From NCBI GenBank assembly GCA_016801845.1, contig CM028914.1, positions 6,642,501 to 6,706,500 on the forward strand: a stretch of 64,000 nt of DNA, written 5' to 3'. Source of the DNA: Polydactylus sextarius (taxonomy: Eukaryota; Chordata; Actinopteri; Polynemidae). The notes beneath the pieces are model-generated. The model worked only from the letters and a program-made list of their open reading frames with translations, was not told where the DNA came from and did no database searches. Shown here in pieces: positions 36,661 to 49,899 of the stretch. The first letter of the stretch is position 1; every line of letters starts with the position of its first letter. Position numbers and translations under genes: made by a program.

Positions 36661-39600
36661 ACACTGGTGGTCCTGCTTGGAGAAGAGCTAAAGCTCTGTC
36701 TCTTTTGTCTCCCTTGGGAGGCCCAGACAAAAGCAACAACCTGACAGGTAAACAAGCCGTCATGTTTGGGCAGACCTACCTGAGAAAAGCTCACACCCTT
36801 CTCAGCCTCACCCAACACACCCACCTTCCCCCTCTCTCCCACCCAGTCACTGGCTCCAATCTGCGGCTTCTTCTTCCTTGATGTTCCAACCAACGTCTCT
36901 TTGTTTCTGTTCCTTGCCAAGTCTCAGCCCTCATCAATCCAACGTTTAACATGCTCTTCCTTTCAGACCTGATCAGAAATGCTGAGGTATCATACAAAAT
37001 CAGTTGGGGTGGAAATTAGATGCCTGACAATGGACATAACATAGCCTCAGGCAACTATATTGGAAGCACAGAGCAACAACTACCATAATTGCACTGATGA
37101 ACTTTTCAGAAATATTCAATACATGTGAATACCACTGACTTAAAACTGGTAAGTTGTTGTGAATTTGCAATTATTACTAGTTGCTAATGAATGCTGGTAA
37201 ATTAAAGCTATAAGTGACTGTGCTATTTGATTAGTATGTAATCATCATGCACCACTTATGATATGTAGATGCAAGTATTATGATAACATAATCAGGTTCT
37301 AGTCACAGGAGATTTTAATGATCAGCACAGAACCTATCTGGATGTAAAAATGCAATATGAATCCACTTGTTATAACACATCAGTACCAACTAAGAAAAGT
37401 TCAAAATAAGACCAAAGGCGAAAATAGATATGTAATTAATTATTTACTTGTTTTGTAAAATTATGGATTTCCATTCATGGTCACGTGTCCTCTGCTTTTT
37501 TATGTGTGTGGTATGCCTCAAGGATCAATTTTAGGTCCTTGTTGATTCCTAGATCATCAATAATGATTTAATTCTGTGTTCATTTACAAAATGTCATCAA
37601 TCACTATATATCATGGTTTATCGAGCAACCAGCCAACTGGTTGGTACTGATTTTTATTTAGTGACCTTCAATAGCTACCATGTTTAAAAAGACCACTGTG
37701 GAGCTGTATTTCCCCTGTGTAGTATAGGATTATCCATCTCCAGCCACATCTCCAAACTACTACATCTTGGCTCACTCTCTTCACTGAGGGCAGGAAGACC
37801 GAGGTGATATGAAACCTCCATCAAGCTCTCTGCTCTGTCCTTTGAAAATGGCTCCAAAAGTTCCAAAATGTCTGTCACAAACTGTAATATTTGTTTACAA
37901 TTGTTTTGAATTCTAATATTTTACACCACTAACTACTGAAAATGTAATCAGGAACTTCAGCATGTTACCTACCAATGCCAAATATCAACCAAGACTCACT
38001 ACACTACAAATTAAGGCAAAAAATAATTTAGACACAGACATTTTTTTTCATCCAACAGAACAAAAACAGAACGTGTTAACTGTTTTTCTGGCCAGGTTAA
38101 ATCATCAGTGTTTGTGTAAGACATTACACACGTTGGCTTAATTCAGTTGTGGTTTGTAATAGAGGTCAATAAATATCATAGATAACTTAATGCCCCTTTT
38201 AAAATTGGGGTACATTTGTTAGTTCTTAAGTTCTAATACACCATAATGCCCCTTCAGACTTTAGAGTTTAACATTAAAATGTTGTTTCAGAGGATTTCTG
38301 ACCCAAGAATAACATTTCTGTTGCAATGCTGAGTATGTGGAACAGTTTGTCAGTCCAACAATAGCAGTGTCACATATTCATGTTGATCAAATCTTTGTCA
38401 TTTTTACTACAATAGGTTTCAAAATTCTGGGAAATCACAGCGTAGTTGCCAACTGTAAAATGTATCATCCATATTAACAAATATTGGTCAAACCCAAATC
38501 ATCAGAGGATTAAGCCAAAAATATTTGATTTGATATGTGTATAATTCACTCCCACTCTCACTGCAGTTATCCTAAGAGCACAGACATACATTCAGTCAGT
38601 CACATACACATACACACAAAGTGATGGAGCAAATCCCTGCCAACTTCAGGCTTTCCAAACAATTCAAAACATTTGGGAATAAAGTCTTGCAGCGTAAGAC
38701 AAGAGTCTAACAAAAGCCACCCACACCTGCTTTATCACTGGAGTGTGTTTCTAGTGTTTTCCTTCCAACTAAACATTGGGAACTAGTTTGTTCATTCTGC
38801 GCAGCAGATGTCAGATGGTGAAAGACCATGACCACAGGGACAGAGAGGGAGGAAGAGAGAAAGACAGGACCAAAAAAAAGTCAACAAAAAAAAAAAAAAT
38901 TAACGACAAGTACAAAGAGAAAAAAGAAGCTTGGATAGAGAGACTGCTGAAAAGATGCTGATCAGGCACGTAGGAGAGAAAGAAGGAAACAAAGACTACA
39001 TTGACTCAGTGTCTGATCCTTCTGTTTCTATTACAAAGTGAATTTTTATTTCCTGTTTATATGTAGTAATAGAGGGTAAATATCTTTCTATGTGGGCAAG
39101 GCAGCATAAGTTATAAAAAGTAAATGATACATTCTTCCTCTTACAAATTCAGTGTTTCAATTATAAGCAATAAAACGCATATTGTTCACTTAAATACACA
39201 CAAGGATTCTGTCTGAACAGTTTTACTTGAGCTGGTACAACTGGTGACTTATGGTGACTAACATGAACTAACTTCATCATATCATCATTGGTGGAAAACA
39301 TATTATTTATGTCATTTGTTCATCGGGAGCAGATCAGGAAGTGAAGCAACACTAGCAACAAAATTTGCACAGGGAAAAAAACAGTTAACACTAACACAGG
39401 ATCCCATTGTACATTTTCTATTTCCTACTGTAAGTCAATGTTCATTTCTTTTATTCATGATCACCAGTGTTCCCTAACCTGTTTGTTATTGTAACTATGG
39501 CAACAAAGTCTAGTAGTAGGCTAGCTTTAACCCAACACATAGTACTTCCCTAAACATAACATAAGTTTTGTGTTGTGTCGAACCCAAAGCAAATTTAACT

Positions 39601-40559
39601 GTTCAACTTCAAAAATCGTAAAGTGGATTTATTTTTCTGGCTGATTTATGTTTATAATAGTTTTGTATACAAACAGTTTGGAGGCATATTACACTGTCAC
39701 TGTGGCGCCAAACTTCTCATCATTTTTTGGGATCAACCAATTAAAAAAAAAACAAAAAAAAAAAAACTGAGGATTAACGTTGTAAAATTGGAACAGGAGA
39801 AAACAGCATAAATAAATGTGTTTCTGTAGCCACACAAACATTAGGTAAGTGAGGGTGTTTTATGATGATCACCAGAAAGAGGTTATATGTCATACTCTTT
39901 TTTATTGAAAACTACATCATCTGATAAGACTGACCAAGGGAGAGCAGCGAAGACAGATAAGTTGAGAGTTGAACGCTGTGTTGCACGTGAAGCTACATGC
40001 ATGTATCACTGTGGGAAAACACTCTTTCCTGACTGAGGATAACCAGAGTCCCAGCAGTTCATCCTCCTCCCCCTCTCCCCTAACTCCTCTTTAACCTGGC
40101 CTGCTGGGTCAGGCTACTGTGTGTGTGTGTGTATGTGTGTGTGTGCCTATTTTAATCCACCTGTGTCTGAGCGCCTGGCTCACTACCAAGCATGGGAAAG
40201 AATGAAGAAAAGAAAATAGAGAAAAGGAGGAAACAAGTTGCTCCCTCTAGCATTAAGAGCTAAAATTTATAGATGCTTCTCATGGATAACATTTGTGCCT
40301 AAGACCAGATCTTGTGAAAGAAAAAAAAAAGATCTTGGTACCAAGACTTAATATTTGATGAGATTGAGAAGCGTTTCAAAAACAATAAAACAAAATCAAC
40401 AAAAAGTTGCTAATCATCCTTTACAAAATATCTTTGGTAACAGTTAAAATGGTATTTTCTTCTCTTTTTTCCCTCCAGACAAAAACAAGACTCTGGCATG
40501 AACACTATCATGGTTAAAACCATTTTTATTGCCTATTTTTAAATCATACTGTTATCAGG
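36661..40559. other. Gene-free stretch
   Basis: AT-rich DNA with poly(A)-rich runs (38876-38899, 39741-39766) and a TG run at 40121-40143. Short open frames have no domains or splice context. No mobile element was recognised. Confidence 0.55.
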
Positions 40560-41070
40560 ATAGCCCTAAATCTGAGCGAGTGGACAGTTTTATTCCTACT
40601 CTTACATAAGGAGGCATTGCTCATATTCAAAACACTTTAACAGAGAGCGGTCTAATTGATATCCCTTTCACAGAGCAGAAATTCAGTATTTAAGAGATTT
40701 TGATTGATGAACTTGAGAGAAAGCTTTTTATTTCTCTACAAGGGTGCTGCCGCTTAAAGAGAAATCTTCAGAAGAAGCTCCAGGCCTTGGTGCACTTTTA
40801 TTGGCCTTGCTAATGACACAGTGTTTTTGCGATTTTTATCAGAAACCAGAATGTGAGAAGGAGCTAAAGTGCTTCTTGCTAAAGACTCTCATGTATGTCA
40901 AGTAGCTTTAGAGCAGCTGATACTGTTTTATCTGACATTTGAGATAAAACTGCCAGAGTTAGTTCACTGCTCCAGCTTTTCCCGCTCTCCATTCCCATAC
41001 CTGGATCATGTGGAATTCCCAGAGAAGGGCAGTAAATTGTCCGGCGGGGCGACGTTGTCCTCTCCCTCCT
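40560..41070. promoter_or_regulatory. Candidate conserved enhancer block, ~500 bp
   Basis: A strong CNE-like block by eye: non-repetitive, balanced, with consecutive developmental-factor motifs. It includes TCTAATTGATATCC, TTTTGATTGATGAAC, TTTTATTGG (40796-40804, posterior HOX/CDX type), TTGCTAATGACAC, GCGATTTTTATC and TATCTGACATTTGAGATAA. It lies about 15.4 kb upstream of coding exon 1 and about 9.5 kb upstream of the CpG-rich promoter. Frames through it encode no recognisable protein. Confidence 0.4.
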
Positions 41071-42599
41071 GAATACCTTTCACTCTGAGAAAAAGAGACA
41101 AGGGAGGAGGCATGTTGAGTTTCACCTACATGTCCTTTCTGAAAAACACATACATCACACTTTTTTAAGGGAGGATCTGAGTGTGAGGTGGAGCAGTGTC
41201 CGTGTGTGTGCGTGTGTGTGTGTGTGTGCATGTAAATATGTAGTTAAATGTGCTCAGTCTATGACTTTCACAGGTCCAACAACTTCCAGGATGGAGTGAA
41301 TAGGGAGTGCAGTGCTTTGTGAGAAATGAAATATGTGGTTGACCTTTTGTTGATGGACAAACACGGTTGAGGTTCCAGAGCAAATATGTAGAGGAGGCTC
41401 ATTCAGCCTCGGTGGTTTCACATGATCAATATGTGACGCTTATTTACTGCATAGAAGTTCAAACCTCGCCAAGTACATGTCACCTCCATTAGCTAAACTG
41501 CAGGATACTGTTTTGATGTATTGCAGAAATCTTGCAGAAAGAAAAGAAATGAAGTCCACAGGTGGTTTTCTAAAGAGACGTGGTCAACTCAGGGCGTGTT
41601 GTCAGAGAGGAAAGAAGTCAGTGCACCGTGTGCATCCATTGTTGTATCTGAGACAACACATTTATGCACATTTATTTCACCAGTGCAGTATTAGTTATTT
41701 ACTAGTTATTTGCAGCATAACATCTTATCCCAAAAAAGTTACTTAACTAAAGAGACCATACATTTATCCTGACACTATTGCAGTTTTTCTTCGGTTTTGC
41801 AATCTATAAAATGCGAGAGGCACGTTGTTTACACTCTGGCAGTAACCAACCTTAGATCTCTATCAATACCTTCATAACTGAACAAATGTGTCAGCATGTT
41901 GAGAAATTTGTTTAATTGCAGCAAAAACAGGAAGTCAGTGCATGCAACCATGAAAAAGTTCCTCACAAAATTTCAAAGTCATGTTTTGAAAAACGCTTTT
42001 TAATAGTTAATAGCTAATTAATATTTCAGCTTTGGGTAGAAGCAAGTTAGTTGTTTCCTCTGTTGAGAATCTGCGGTCGATGAATCTTCTAATCGTACTC
42101 TCAGACACATCTATTTTAACTTTAAATATTAACTGTAAAAAATAATTACTTCACGTATTATTCACATTTCATGCCTTTTGTGAGGATCTAGTGAGCTGAC
42201 ACTTCCCCACTAAATTAGTCATGTCACTATGTTGAGGGTCTGAGAACTAGGAGCTTTGTTTTCAGTTGGTGAAAAGGTTACTTTGTCAGGTGTAAGTAAT
42301 ATGTGTAACAAGTTAACTAACTTCTCCATATTTCAATGTGATTGCAATAATAATGTTTTTTGTTTGTTTGATGTTTTTTTAAAGTGTATCTGCCATTAAA
42401 AGAACCTGTGAAAAATGTACCACAGTAATTATACATCAGCACACAGTCTGAGGTTGGTGTAGCGTGGTTAGTAAATGCCCTTAAAGCAGTGATCCATATG
42501 CACATGAGTGTAAGTGCATGTGCTTTGAGAACATACAGCTGTAGAGTGTGTAAGTATGTGTATATGTGTCCGTGCACACGCACATGGGAGTGTGTTTAT
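41071..42599. other. Gene-free stretch with TG repeat
   Basis: Contains a GTGTGTGCGTGTGTG microsatellite at about 41201-41229 (TG on the + strand, opposite in orientation to most other tracts here). Otherwise AT-rich with no gene seen. Confidence 0.55.
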
Positions 42600-42935
42600 A
42601 ACTGTTTACACTCTGTGGGTTCAAGCCGTTGCTCGGCCTGGTTGCACTGAGCAGGCAGGTACACCAGCGAGCAGGGAGGCTGTGGCAGCTTCTTAATCAT
42701 TTCTCCCTCCTTTTTGTTTCTCTTTTGACAGTCCTTCGCTCTTGTGTGACGGCCCACATCGCCGCCCTGGCCTGCTTACCTTTTCAGGGCTCCTGAAGCG
42801 AGACTACTAATGCGCTTGCTGCTCTGCTCGCCGCCTCACCGGCCCGCCCTGAGCTCCAACCTCCCGTGACAGCGCAGGACGCTCACTTTGTCTCCCATGT
42901 TTGTCCAAAAATTGTTTCAATATGTATTTTTGGGA
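42600..42935. promoter_or_regulatory. GC-rich candidate regulatory block
   Basis: A CpG- and GC-rich island-like stretch (especially 42735-42895) in AT-rich surroundings, with CTTCTTAATCATTTC and ACTACTAATGCGC homeodomain-type cores. No frame is gene-like. It could be an enhancer or a small CpG island. About 13.3 kb upstream of coding exon 1. Confidence 0.35.
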
Positions 42936-44929
42936 ACGGTAATGTTTGCGTAATAAATCTTTGTGTCAGGGGAATACAAAGAGAGCTATAGGTCGAAACC
43001 TGGGCGCGTCAGATTGGACACTCTCTCTCTTTGCATTTACTCTACTCTACTTTCCATTCTCTCTCCATCTACCAGGTTGTTTTTCCAGCCTGCTGTCACT
43101 AGGTTTATATAGACATGTATCAGGCCAAGTACAGAGACAGTCTCCTGAGTAACCTTTGGTAGCTCACATGCCCCAGGTCATGTTGCTTTCACATGCATAG
43201 ACAGAATAAGGTGCTGAGAATCTGCAGATATACAACATGCAACATTCACACAATAAAAAACATCTTGTTACCACACGCAACTCAAACATGATCCAAAGCC
43301 TGTGAATCTGACAATAGTGGAGGTGGGATATACGCCAGAAAATCCAATTATTAAGTTATGTGCTGAGTGAGCTTCTAGCTCCTGACCCCTATGCCAAAAA
43401 CAACTCATCTAGAAGTCACTCCTTATGTACAATTTCATTATGTTTACACAGATATCTTATTATGTGAAAGTCTTGAACAGTCCAAAAGGATTTTTAACAG
43501 ATATTCTACTCCGGGCTGCCTAGGTGAAATTGAGTCAAGAGACGAAGAGAGGAGGGGAAGGGAGGTAATGCACCTCAAATAATGGAAAATTGGACGAGGT
43601 TCCTTTGTCTTAGCCCAAAAAATGAGGAAGTGGAGCAGCAACAATTGACACAGGCCAGAGAAAGAGGGAATTTTAGTCAGAGAACAAGTACCAGATCCTC
43701 ACTGGCAGTGATGTTCAAAAAGTCGCCATGACCTCCTGTGCAAGTATAAACACAACTCAGTTTAACTGAAATACACTCAAATAAATGACACTCACATTTT
43801 TCTCTTAAAAAAATCTCCCCGCCTCAGCCATCTGGTACTATGTATTTACATATCATTTGTAATGAGAGTCTATGTACACAAGACATTAAAAAAACAAGTT
43901 CACTGACATGAATGACAAGATCGAGATAGGTCATTCATCACTGCCTTCCTGAAACAACACACATGATTTTTGCTGTTACGCTGCTCCTTCCGCAAACATA
44001 CATTACATTACAAAATGTGATATGGACAAAATCTACCTACTGACACCTTTAAATTTCAACAATTAACAAATTATGTCACTCTTGTTTAATCCAGACGTGT
44101 TAAAACAACATTTCATTTTACAATGTTTATATAACAGACAATTTCTTGGCTCTGAGCAGCGACTTTATGAAACCTCCACTAGTTGCTCAAGACACATAAC
44201 CTCCTGTAAAATGGTCAGTTGTCAATTTAGCATGTTGGTTTCAGTCCACTTTGCCAGGACAGATTCTGTATTATGTCAAGCTTGCATTTTTTTCACTTCA
44301 TGAAATGATGGAATTACTTTGAACAGCTTTTGTATGATGTGGGTTTATGGATAAATGGATGAGCTGAGTTTAAAACAGCTCTATTTTTTTTCTTTTTTAA
44401 ACGATATATTAAATAACAATGTGAAAACAAAATGACAATGTCAAACTGAGAGGCTCGACACCTGTGTCTGCAGCTCCCCTCGGCTTTATAGAGATTTATG
44501 GTGTGTTTCAGCTCATTGTTTAGCTGTCCACAACTGAACTGTACAAATAAAGTTAGAGAAGTTGGAGAATTCCCCCCAGAAGTGTGTGTGGAGACCAAAA
44601 TTAGAGCCAAAATGTTTGACTTGAAAGATTAAACTTTAAAATATGACACTGAATTAGTGTCGCTGTTGCTCCATATCTGCTGAACGTGTAGATGAGCAGC
44701 TGCTTTTCTAACAATTTATATCAGTAAATTAAAAAAAACAAAAAAAATCTGTTTTTGCAGATATAATCTGTCAAAAAGATAATCAGCCATTAGATATGAT
44801 GAAGATACACCTAATTTATTGCCTGTGTTTCTTAAAGATCAGTTAAATTATCCAGATGAAGTACCATGAAGCATGATTGGGCCCTTGTGCTACAAAACCA
44901 AACAGCCACAATCCTCCTGTAATCAGAGC
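42936..44929. other. Gene-free stretch
   Basis: AT-rich DNA with a CT run at 43019-43032 and several short open frames without recognisable domains. Nothing further is supported. Confidence 0.55.
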
Positions 44930-45200
44930 AGCCACATGACCTCAAGGTTTTTATTGTCCCTTGCTGGTGACAGAAGCAGACGGAGAGGGGAGGAAGGGGG
45001 TGGACAGTTTTCTTCGATGAGCCAGAGGCTGGATTGAAAGTGGGAGGGAAGAGTGCAGTGATCTTAGTGGGACCGCGCAGGGCAACGCTATCCCAAACAC
45101 AGCAGAGTGCTATAAGCCTCCGCCATAAATCTCCGAGCTCGCTGAGCCACAGCCAAGCTTGTTCAGTGCTGTGTGCCGCTCCAGAGGCCAGAATCCAGAT
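44930..45200. promoter_or_regulatory. Candidate conserved noncoding block
   Basis: GC-richer, non-repetitive, with TTTTTATTGTCCC, GCTATAAGCCTCCGCCATAAATC (CCATAAA, posterior-HOX type) and GAGCTCGCTGAGCC. Open frames on both strands lack domains. About 11 kb upstream of coding exon 1. Called by composition and motifs only. Confidence 0.32.
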
Positions 45201-46989
45201 GTTGGAGAGAGACAGTAAATAAAACAATCTATCAAAACTGAACAAGTGGAAAAAGAGGCAGACTTGCTTTCATGCAACTGATATTGGAAAAAAGAATATT
45301 ACCTATTTTTATGATTATCAGTGAGGTTGTGTGAGATATACAACACCAGTCAGACACACATGTCCAATACCATCTCTCAGTGAGTGAAATCAGTGTTTTA
45401 ATCCCATTCGGGATAACACTGACATTATAGCACCATTTACTTCATGTAGCTGAGGGTGTTTCTGAATACAAAACAGGCCTGGTCCTCTGGATTAGTTTTT
45501 ATCATTTATAGATGCAGGTGGATTGAAGGGATAAACACATATGGAAATCTCATTGTGGAATAAATATCCATGGCTTAAAATCTTATCGTGTAGAGTCTAG
45601 TGATGGTTTATTGTTTGAGACCTTTGCCTCTGGACATGAACTCCTGCTGGTCTGAGACTGTCCTAGAGGACCTATTTGTATCCTGTGTCCCTGCTGCTGT
45701 TGTGTCTGTCTCAGCTTTCAGATGGCTCAATAAACAAAACGTGACTCAGATGCGAACAAAACATTTTGATATTTCACATCTTGGCGAAAGAAGAATATTT
45801 GGGGATTTACAGCACTGTAGGAAGGATTTTTCATAGGAAAACACATACAAACTCTCATCTCGCCTTACCGTTTGTCAAAAATGGAACAAAAGCTACAATC
45901 CCTTTACCTCCCACTGAGACCCAACAGATTCACTTAAGCTGCTCAAATTAACTTCTAGTGTCAGTGTTGATCGCTTGAAGGAACTTGAGTCACAGGAAGT
46001 GGAAATCTGACACTTGAAACTTTTCATCTGGACAGAATTAGGTCTTTAGCTTATTAATGCTTTGGTATAAACTGATCTCAGACATGGCAGATTGATGAAC
46101 ATTAGAGCTCGATATACAAGATGTAACTTTTACAAGACTTTTACACTCGATATACAAGATTAAATGGTTACCTGCCACTGCCATTCAGAGTCGCCACCAT
46201 GCACGTGGTTTTCAATTCAGGAGTTGTTACATACAGTAATAGTCTGGTCAAGACTGTCAGAGCTATGTCAGATGTTTTCAGGTGACTCAGGTAAAATCAC
46301 ATTCCATTTAACACTAGCAGTCAATAACAGAGTAATATAATGATGCTAGCTGATGTTTCATTTCTGTGCACCATTCTAATATTATTATATTATTTTAATA
46401 CCAGGATATGTGGAGCTGAACTTTAGGACTGATCAAAATCTGAAAATAAAATATTTTAAAAACTGCAATGATGTTACATTAATTACTCAGCTGCTTGTGC
46501 TTCACAAGCCAAAGGAAGACATTTTTAAAGACAAGTTCAGTCAAAGTGTGATGCGAGGGCAGCCTGGTTGTCCATTTAAAAGAACCACCACAAGAAAATC
46601 ACATCAGCCAGCATTAACTTCATGCTAAACTGGAAGCTGGATGTCCGACTCTCATCAGTACTAAGCCAAAGAGGCCCGTTGAGTTTGGATAAAGTGGAAA
46701 AAGGGGATGATGCCTCTTCTTGAAATGATGATCTATGCACCAGACTTGTTTACGTTGGTAATCTCTGAGCCCTGCGTAATCAAAACATCACTAATTTCAC
46801 TCCTGATTGGAAACTGTGACATCTGTGTTTTCAGCACACTTCAATGGGGGACTGCTTCAAAGAAAAGAAAGGCAAATGGGAAGCATCTATTCTTCATAAT
46901 AGCGCCAGTGATGAGAGGATGACTTCATCCTCGTCCGCTCACATGTTTTGAACTGGATAGATATCCATAGTAGTGGAAACTTTATGCAA
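45201..46989. other. Gene-free stretch with a short duplication
   Basis: AT-rich DNA. CTCGATATACAAGAT occurs at about 46108 and again at about 46147, a local direct duplication. No gene or mobile element was recognised. Confidence 0.5.
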
Positions 46990-47345
46990 TGAATATTCCT
47001 GCATGAGTTCTGAACAGGCTGCTGTGAATGTCTGGGCATGCCGGCTGGTCGGGTGTTTGGCTTGTTGACATGCAGGCAGGCTCTGCAGCTCAGCTCTGAG
47101 TTAGAAAAACGACTGCGACGTTACAAAAGGCTTTTCCATCCTGTCGAGCTGCCCAGCATCAAGCTCACAAAACCCTCCTGATTGATTCTACAGAGTCTGG
47201 ACGACACACGGTTCAAAAGCACTTCTCTGCTCTTTGCTCAGCGGAAACAGGCCTTACATGCTAATGCCACCAGCTCTGCTTTATTATGATTGTCCTGGAT
47301 GGGGAGCTCGCTGTGAGCTGCTGGTCGAAGGGCCACAGTGAAGAG
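46990..47345. promoter_or_regulatory. Candidate conserved noncoding block
   Basis: Balanced, repeat-free sequence with CTGATTGATTCTAC, ACATGCTAATGCCACC and TGCTTTATTATGATTG clusters. These resemble HOX/PBX and POU/homeodomain sites. About 9 kb upstream of coding exon 1. No coding potential. Conservation untested. Confidence 0.32.
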
Positions 47346-47739
47346 CAACAACAGGGAAATAAATTGTCTTTGCTGCAGGTTTGATCAGATTAAACAAAGC
47401 CAGCTCTACTGTGAACTCAGCAAGTGTGTATGGCGGTTACATGCGTGTAAAATATCACCTGAACATGCACACTTACACATCCAGTCACCTCCAAACTTAG
47501 ACCTTTGTCCTGAGAGGGTGTGAGCTTGTTTTTCACCCTTGCAGTTGTGTATCAGCTCTTCTGTTATTTAGGAATAACTATTTACGCTGCAGAGGTGACC
47601 ATCAGACAGGTCCTGGCCACAGACACATACCTCCTCCCCCTTCACACACACACTCCAAACGGGCCAAATAATCCCTCCACCTATTTACACAGGAGAGATG
47701 AGGCCAGGCCTCACCTTCAGGGTACTACTTAACTCCTCG
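47346..47739. other. Gene-free spacer
   Basis: Short stretch between two regulatory-looking blocks with no gene or repeat of note except a short CACACACAC run near 47644-47653. Confidence 0.5.
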
Positions 47740-48010
47740 AGTCACTCGTTGAGTAATCACAGCATTCTCCTACCTGCCTGCCTACTGCCTAATTATAGAG
47801 AATGTGTGTAAGACTCATTATTTAGCAATGCAGGCCTCACAGGTAGACAATTACACAGGCTGATACAGCCTATTGCTATTTTGTGACAGTTCCATGCTAA
47901 TGAGCTGGGGTTCGTTTTGTCACATAAAGGCCTATTAGAAGCCACAAGTGCACATTTGTATTGTGGCTCCAATCAAAGGGGTGAACATCCATGTTATTTG
48001 TAACGACTGA
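47740..48010. promoter_or_regulatory. Candidate conserved enhancer with TCF/LEF and homeodomain sites
   Basis: Dense motif block: CTGCCTAATTATAGAG, CTCATTATTTAGC, GACAATTACAC, CATGCTAATGAG and ATCAAAGG (47972-47979, TCF/LEF consensus). Non-repetitive and free of coding frames. About 2.2-2.5 kb upstream of the CRE-containing promoter-like region, so it could be a proximal enhancer of pitx1. Confidence 0.38.
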
Positions 48011-48299
48011 TGCACAAATAAAATTGTTAACGTAATTTAAAATGCGCAACGTGTGATTTTAACACGATCGACATTATCTGTTGGCACAAGTTAGACAAAT
48101 TAAACTCTTACTTTTTATCAAAACTCCTCCTTGCTGCTTGTGTAAGCGCTCTCAGGAGGAAAATTAAGCTTTCAAACTGTTTGGATTTGTCAAGTCCGAG
48201 CGTCACATCACTGCATTCCACCTGTACTCGCAGCACAAATATTGGCACGTCTATTTTGATAAAAGAATAGTGTGGGTTTTTGAGTCTGAAAAGAGAGAA
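48011..48299. other. Gene-free spacer
   Basis: AT-rich spacer without recognisable genes or repeats. Confidence 0.5.
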
Positions 48300-48480
48300 G
48301 GGGGGTTAAAATAGCTGACATAAGGATAGGTAAGAGAGCCTTCGGTGTCTCCGAGAGGCACCATGGGAAGTAGGTCTGTCCGCGACCTAGAGGGAGGCCC
48401 GCAACTCCCCTTTAATCCCTCCACGATCCCTCTCTCAGAACCGGGCTTTGCTTCGTGCGCGCACACTTGGCCAAGTTAAA
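48300..48480. promoter_or_regulatory. GC-rich candidate element with TAATCC
   Basis: A CpG-containing, GC-rich block ending in CGTGCGCGCACAC. It contains CCCTTTAATCCCTCC, which includes the K50 homeodomain site TAATCC and could bind PITX proteins. It lies about 1.6 kb upstream of the CRE-containing region. Function is inference. Confidence 0.3.
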
Positions 48481-49899
48481 AGGAAAGAGTAAGGGTGGGA
48501 CAAATTTAACACTTTCTCCCATGTCTCGGGCCAAAAGAAGGAGCCTGTAAACCAAGTATGTGGAGCTGAAATTATTCTTTGCCACACAGGCGCTGTGATG
48601 GTGAAAATGATTTGACCGAGCAGCTGCGTAACGAAGAAACTGATAACATGGATGCGTAAAAAATAAAATAAAATAAAAATAAAAACGTATATATTTGTAA
48701 GAGTTATTTTATGTACTGGAAGCGAAAATTACATTGAATTATCTTAATAATTGTGCTATGATTATTTTATTTTCACGTTCAGTTTTATCAATATCCTCCA
48801 CTCCGCGGATTGTGGTCTAATCTGTCTAATCTGCTTCAACCTCGCTGTCCGCCAGTTGTGACATGTTATCTTACTTTGTCTTTTCAGGCCTTTTGTCTAT
48901 TTATATTCAACAGTGCTGCAAGTCCTAATGTCTAACATGAATCATCAGTTTATTCGCTTTAGCCAAAATATTATTAAAATGTTTTGCCGTCGTTTTCCTT
49001 GTGTTTAATCTCTTTATGCTTCACTTCTCCGTCGCTGCGCCGCTGCAGCTCAGACACAAATAGGCCCGCATGTTACCAGTAGAACATCCTGTTTCCTTAA
49101 AACAAAAACTTTTTTTCTGTATTTTATTTTTATTCATTTCTAGTTTTGATATTGAAAACTGCTATGAAAAGTCTTTTTTCCGTGTGAATTTATTTCAAAG
49201 ACAGAACACGATAGAGGTTTGGAAGAAGATGAAAAATGGGGGAAAAAAAAAAAAACAGCACTCGACGCCGTGGGTAAATATTGTGATATGAACAGTTATT
49301 TATATAAATGATCATCCATTAACAGGAGCTTCAGGATCTAATGTTCACACTGCGCATTGTTGACCGATTGAATGAATATAGAAAGACAAATATGACGTAA
49401 AGACGAACTGCTGGGAATTAGATTATTTAAAGAAATGAAGCCGATGTCAATTGTGTGAAAAAAAAAATACCGTGCACATTTAATCACATAAAGCCCCGCG
49501 TGGTCACGTTCAAATTTTCTGTTTTTAGCTTTGCAAAAATAAATAAATAAATATGTATATAGGCTACGCTAAGTCTTTTTTTAAAAATAAAACAGTTTGA
49601 AAAATATACAGAGAGACTACATCTGATTTTTAAAAAAAATCCTAAAATTGTCTGTAAAGCAGTTTTTTCCAAGTCCGAGACAATTTATAATATATAGCTA
49701 CATGTTTATGTTTTATTTTAATATATATATATATACCACACAATGATGGCTTCTGTTGACGCAGATTTTTTAATAAAAAACTTTTATACGAACACACATA
49801 TTCTATTATTTAGAGCTCACATGAAATTCTGATTTTTAAACGCATTAATAATAATAATAATAGTAATGATAAATATCCTTCTCTGATGAGAAATGGGGA
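48481..49899. other. Gene-free stretch upstream of promoter
   Basis: AT-rich DNA with short TA and AAT repeats (49722-49733, 49847-49861) and an A-run at 49243-49256. No gene is supported. Confidence 0.55.
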
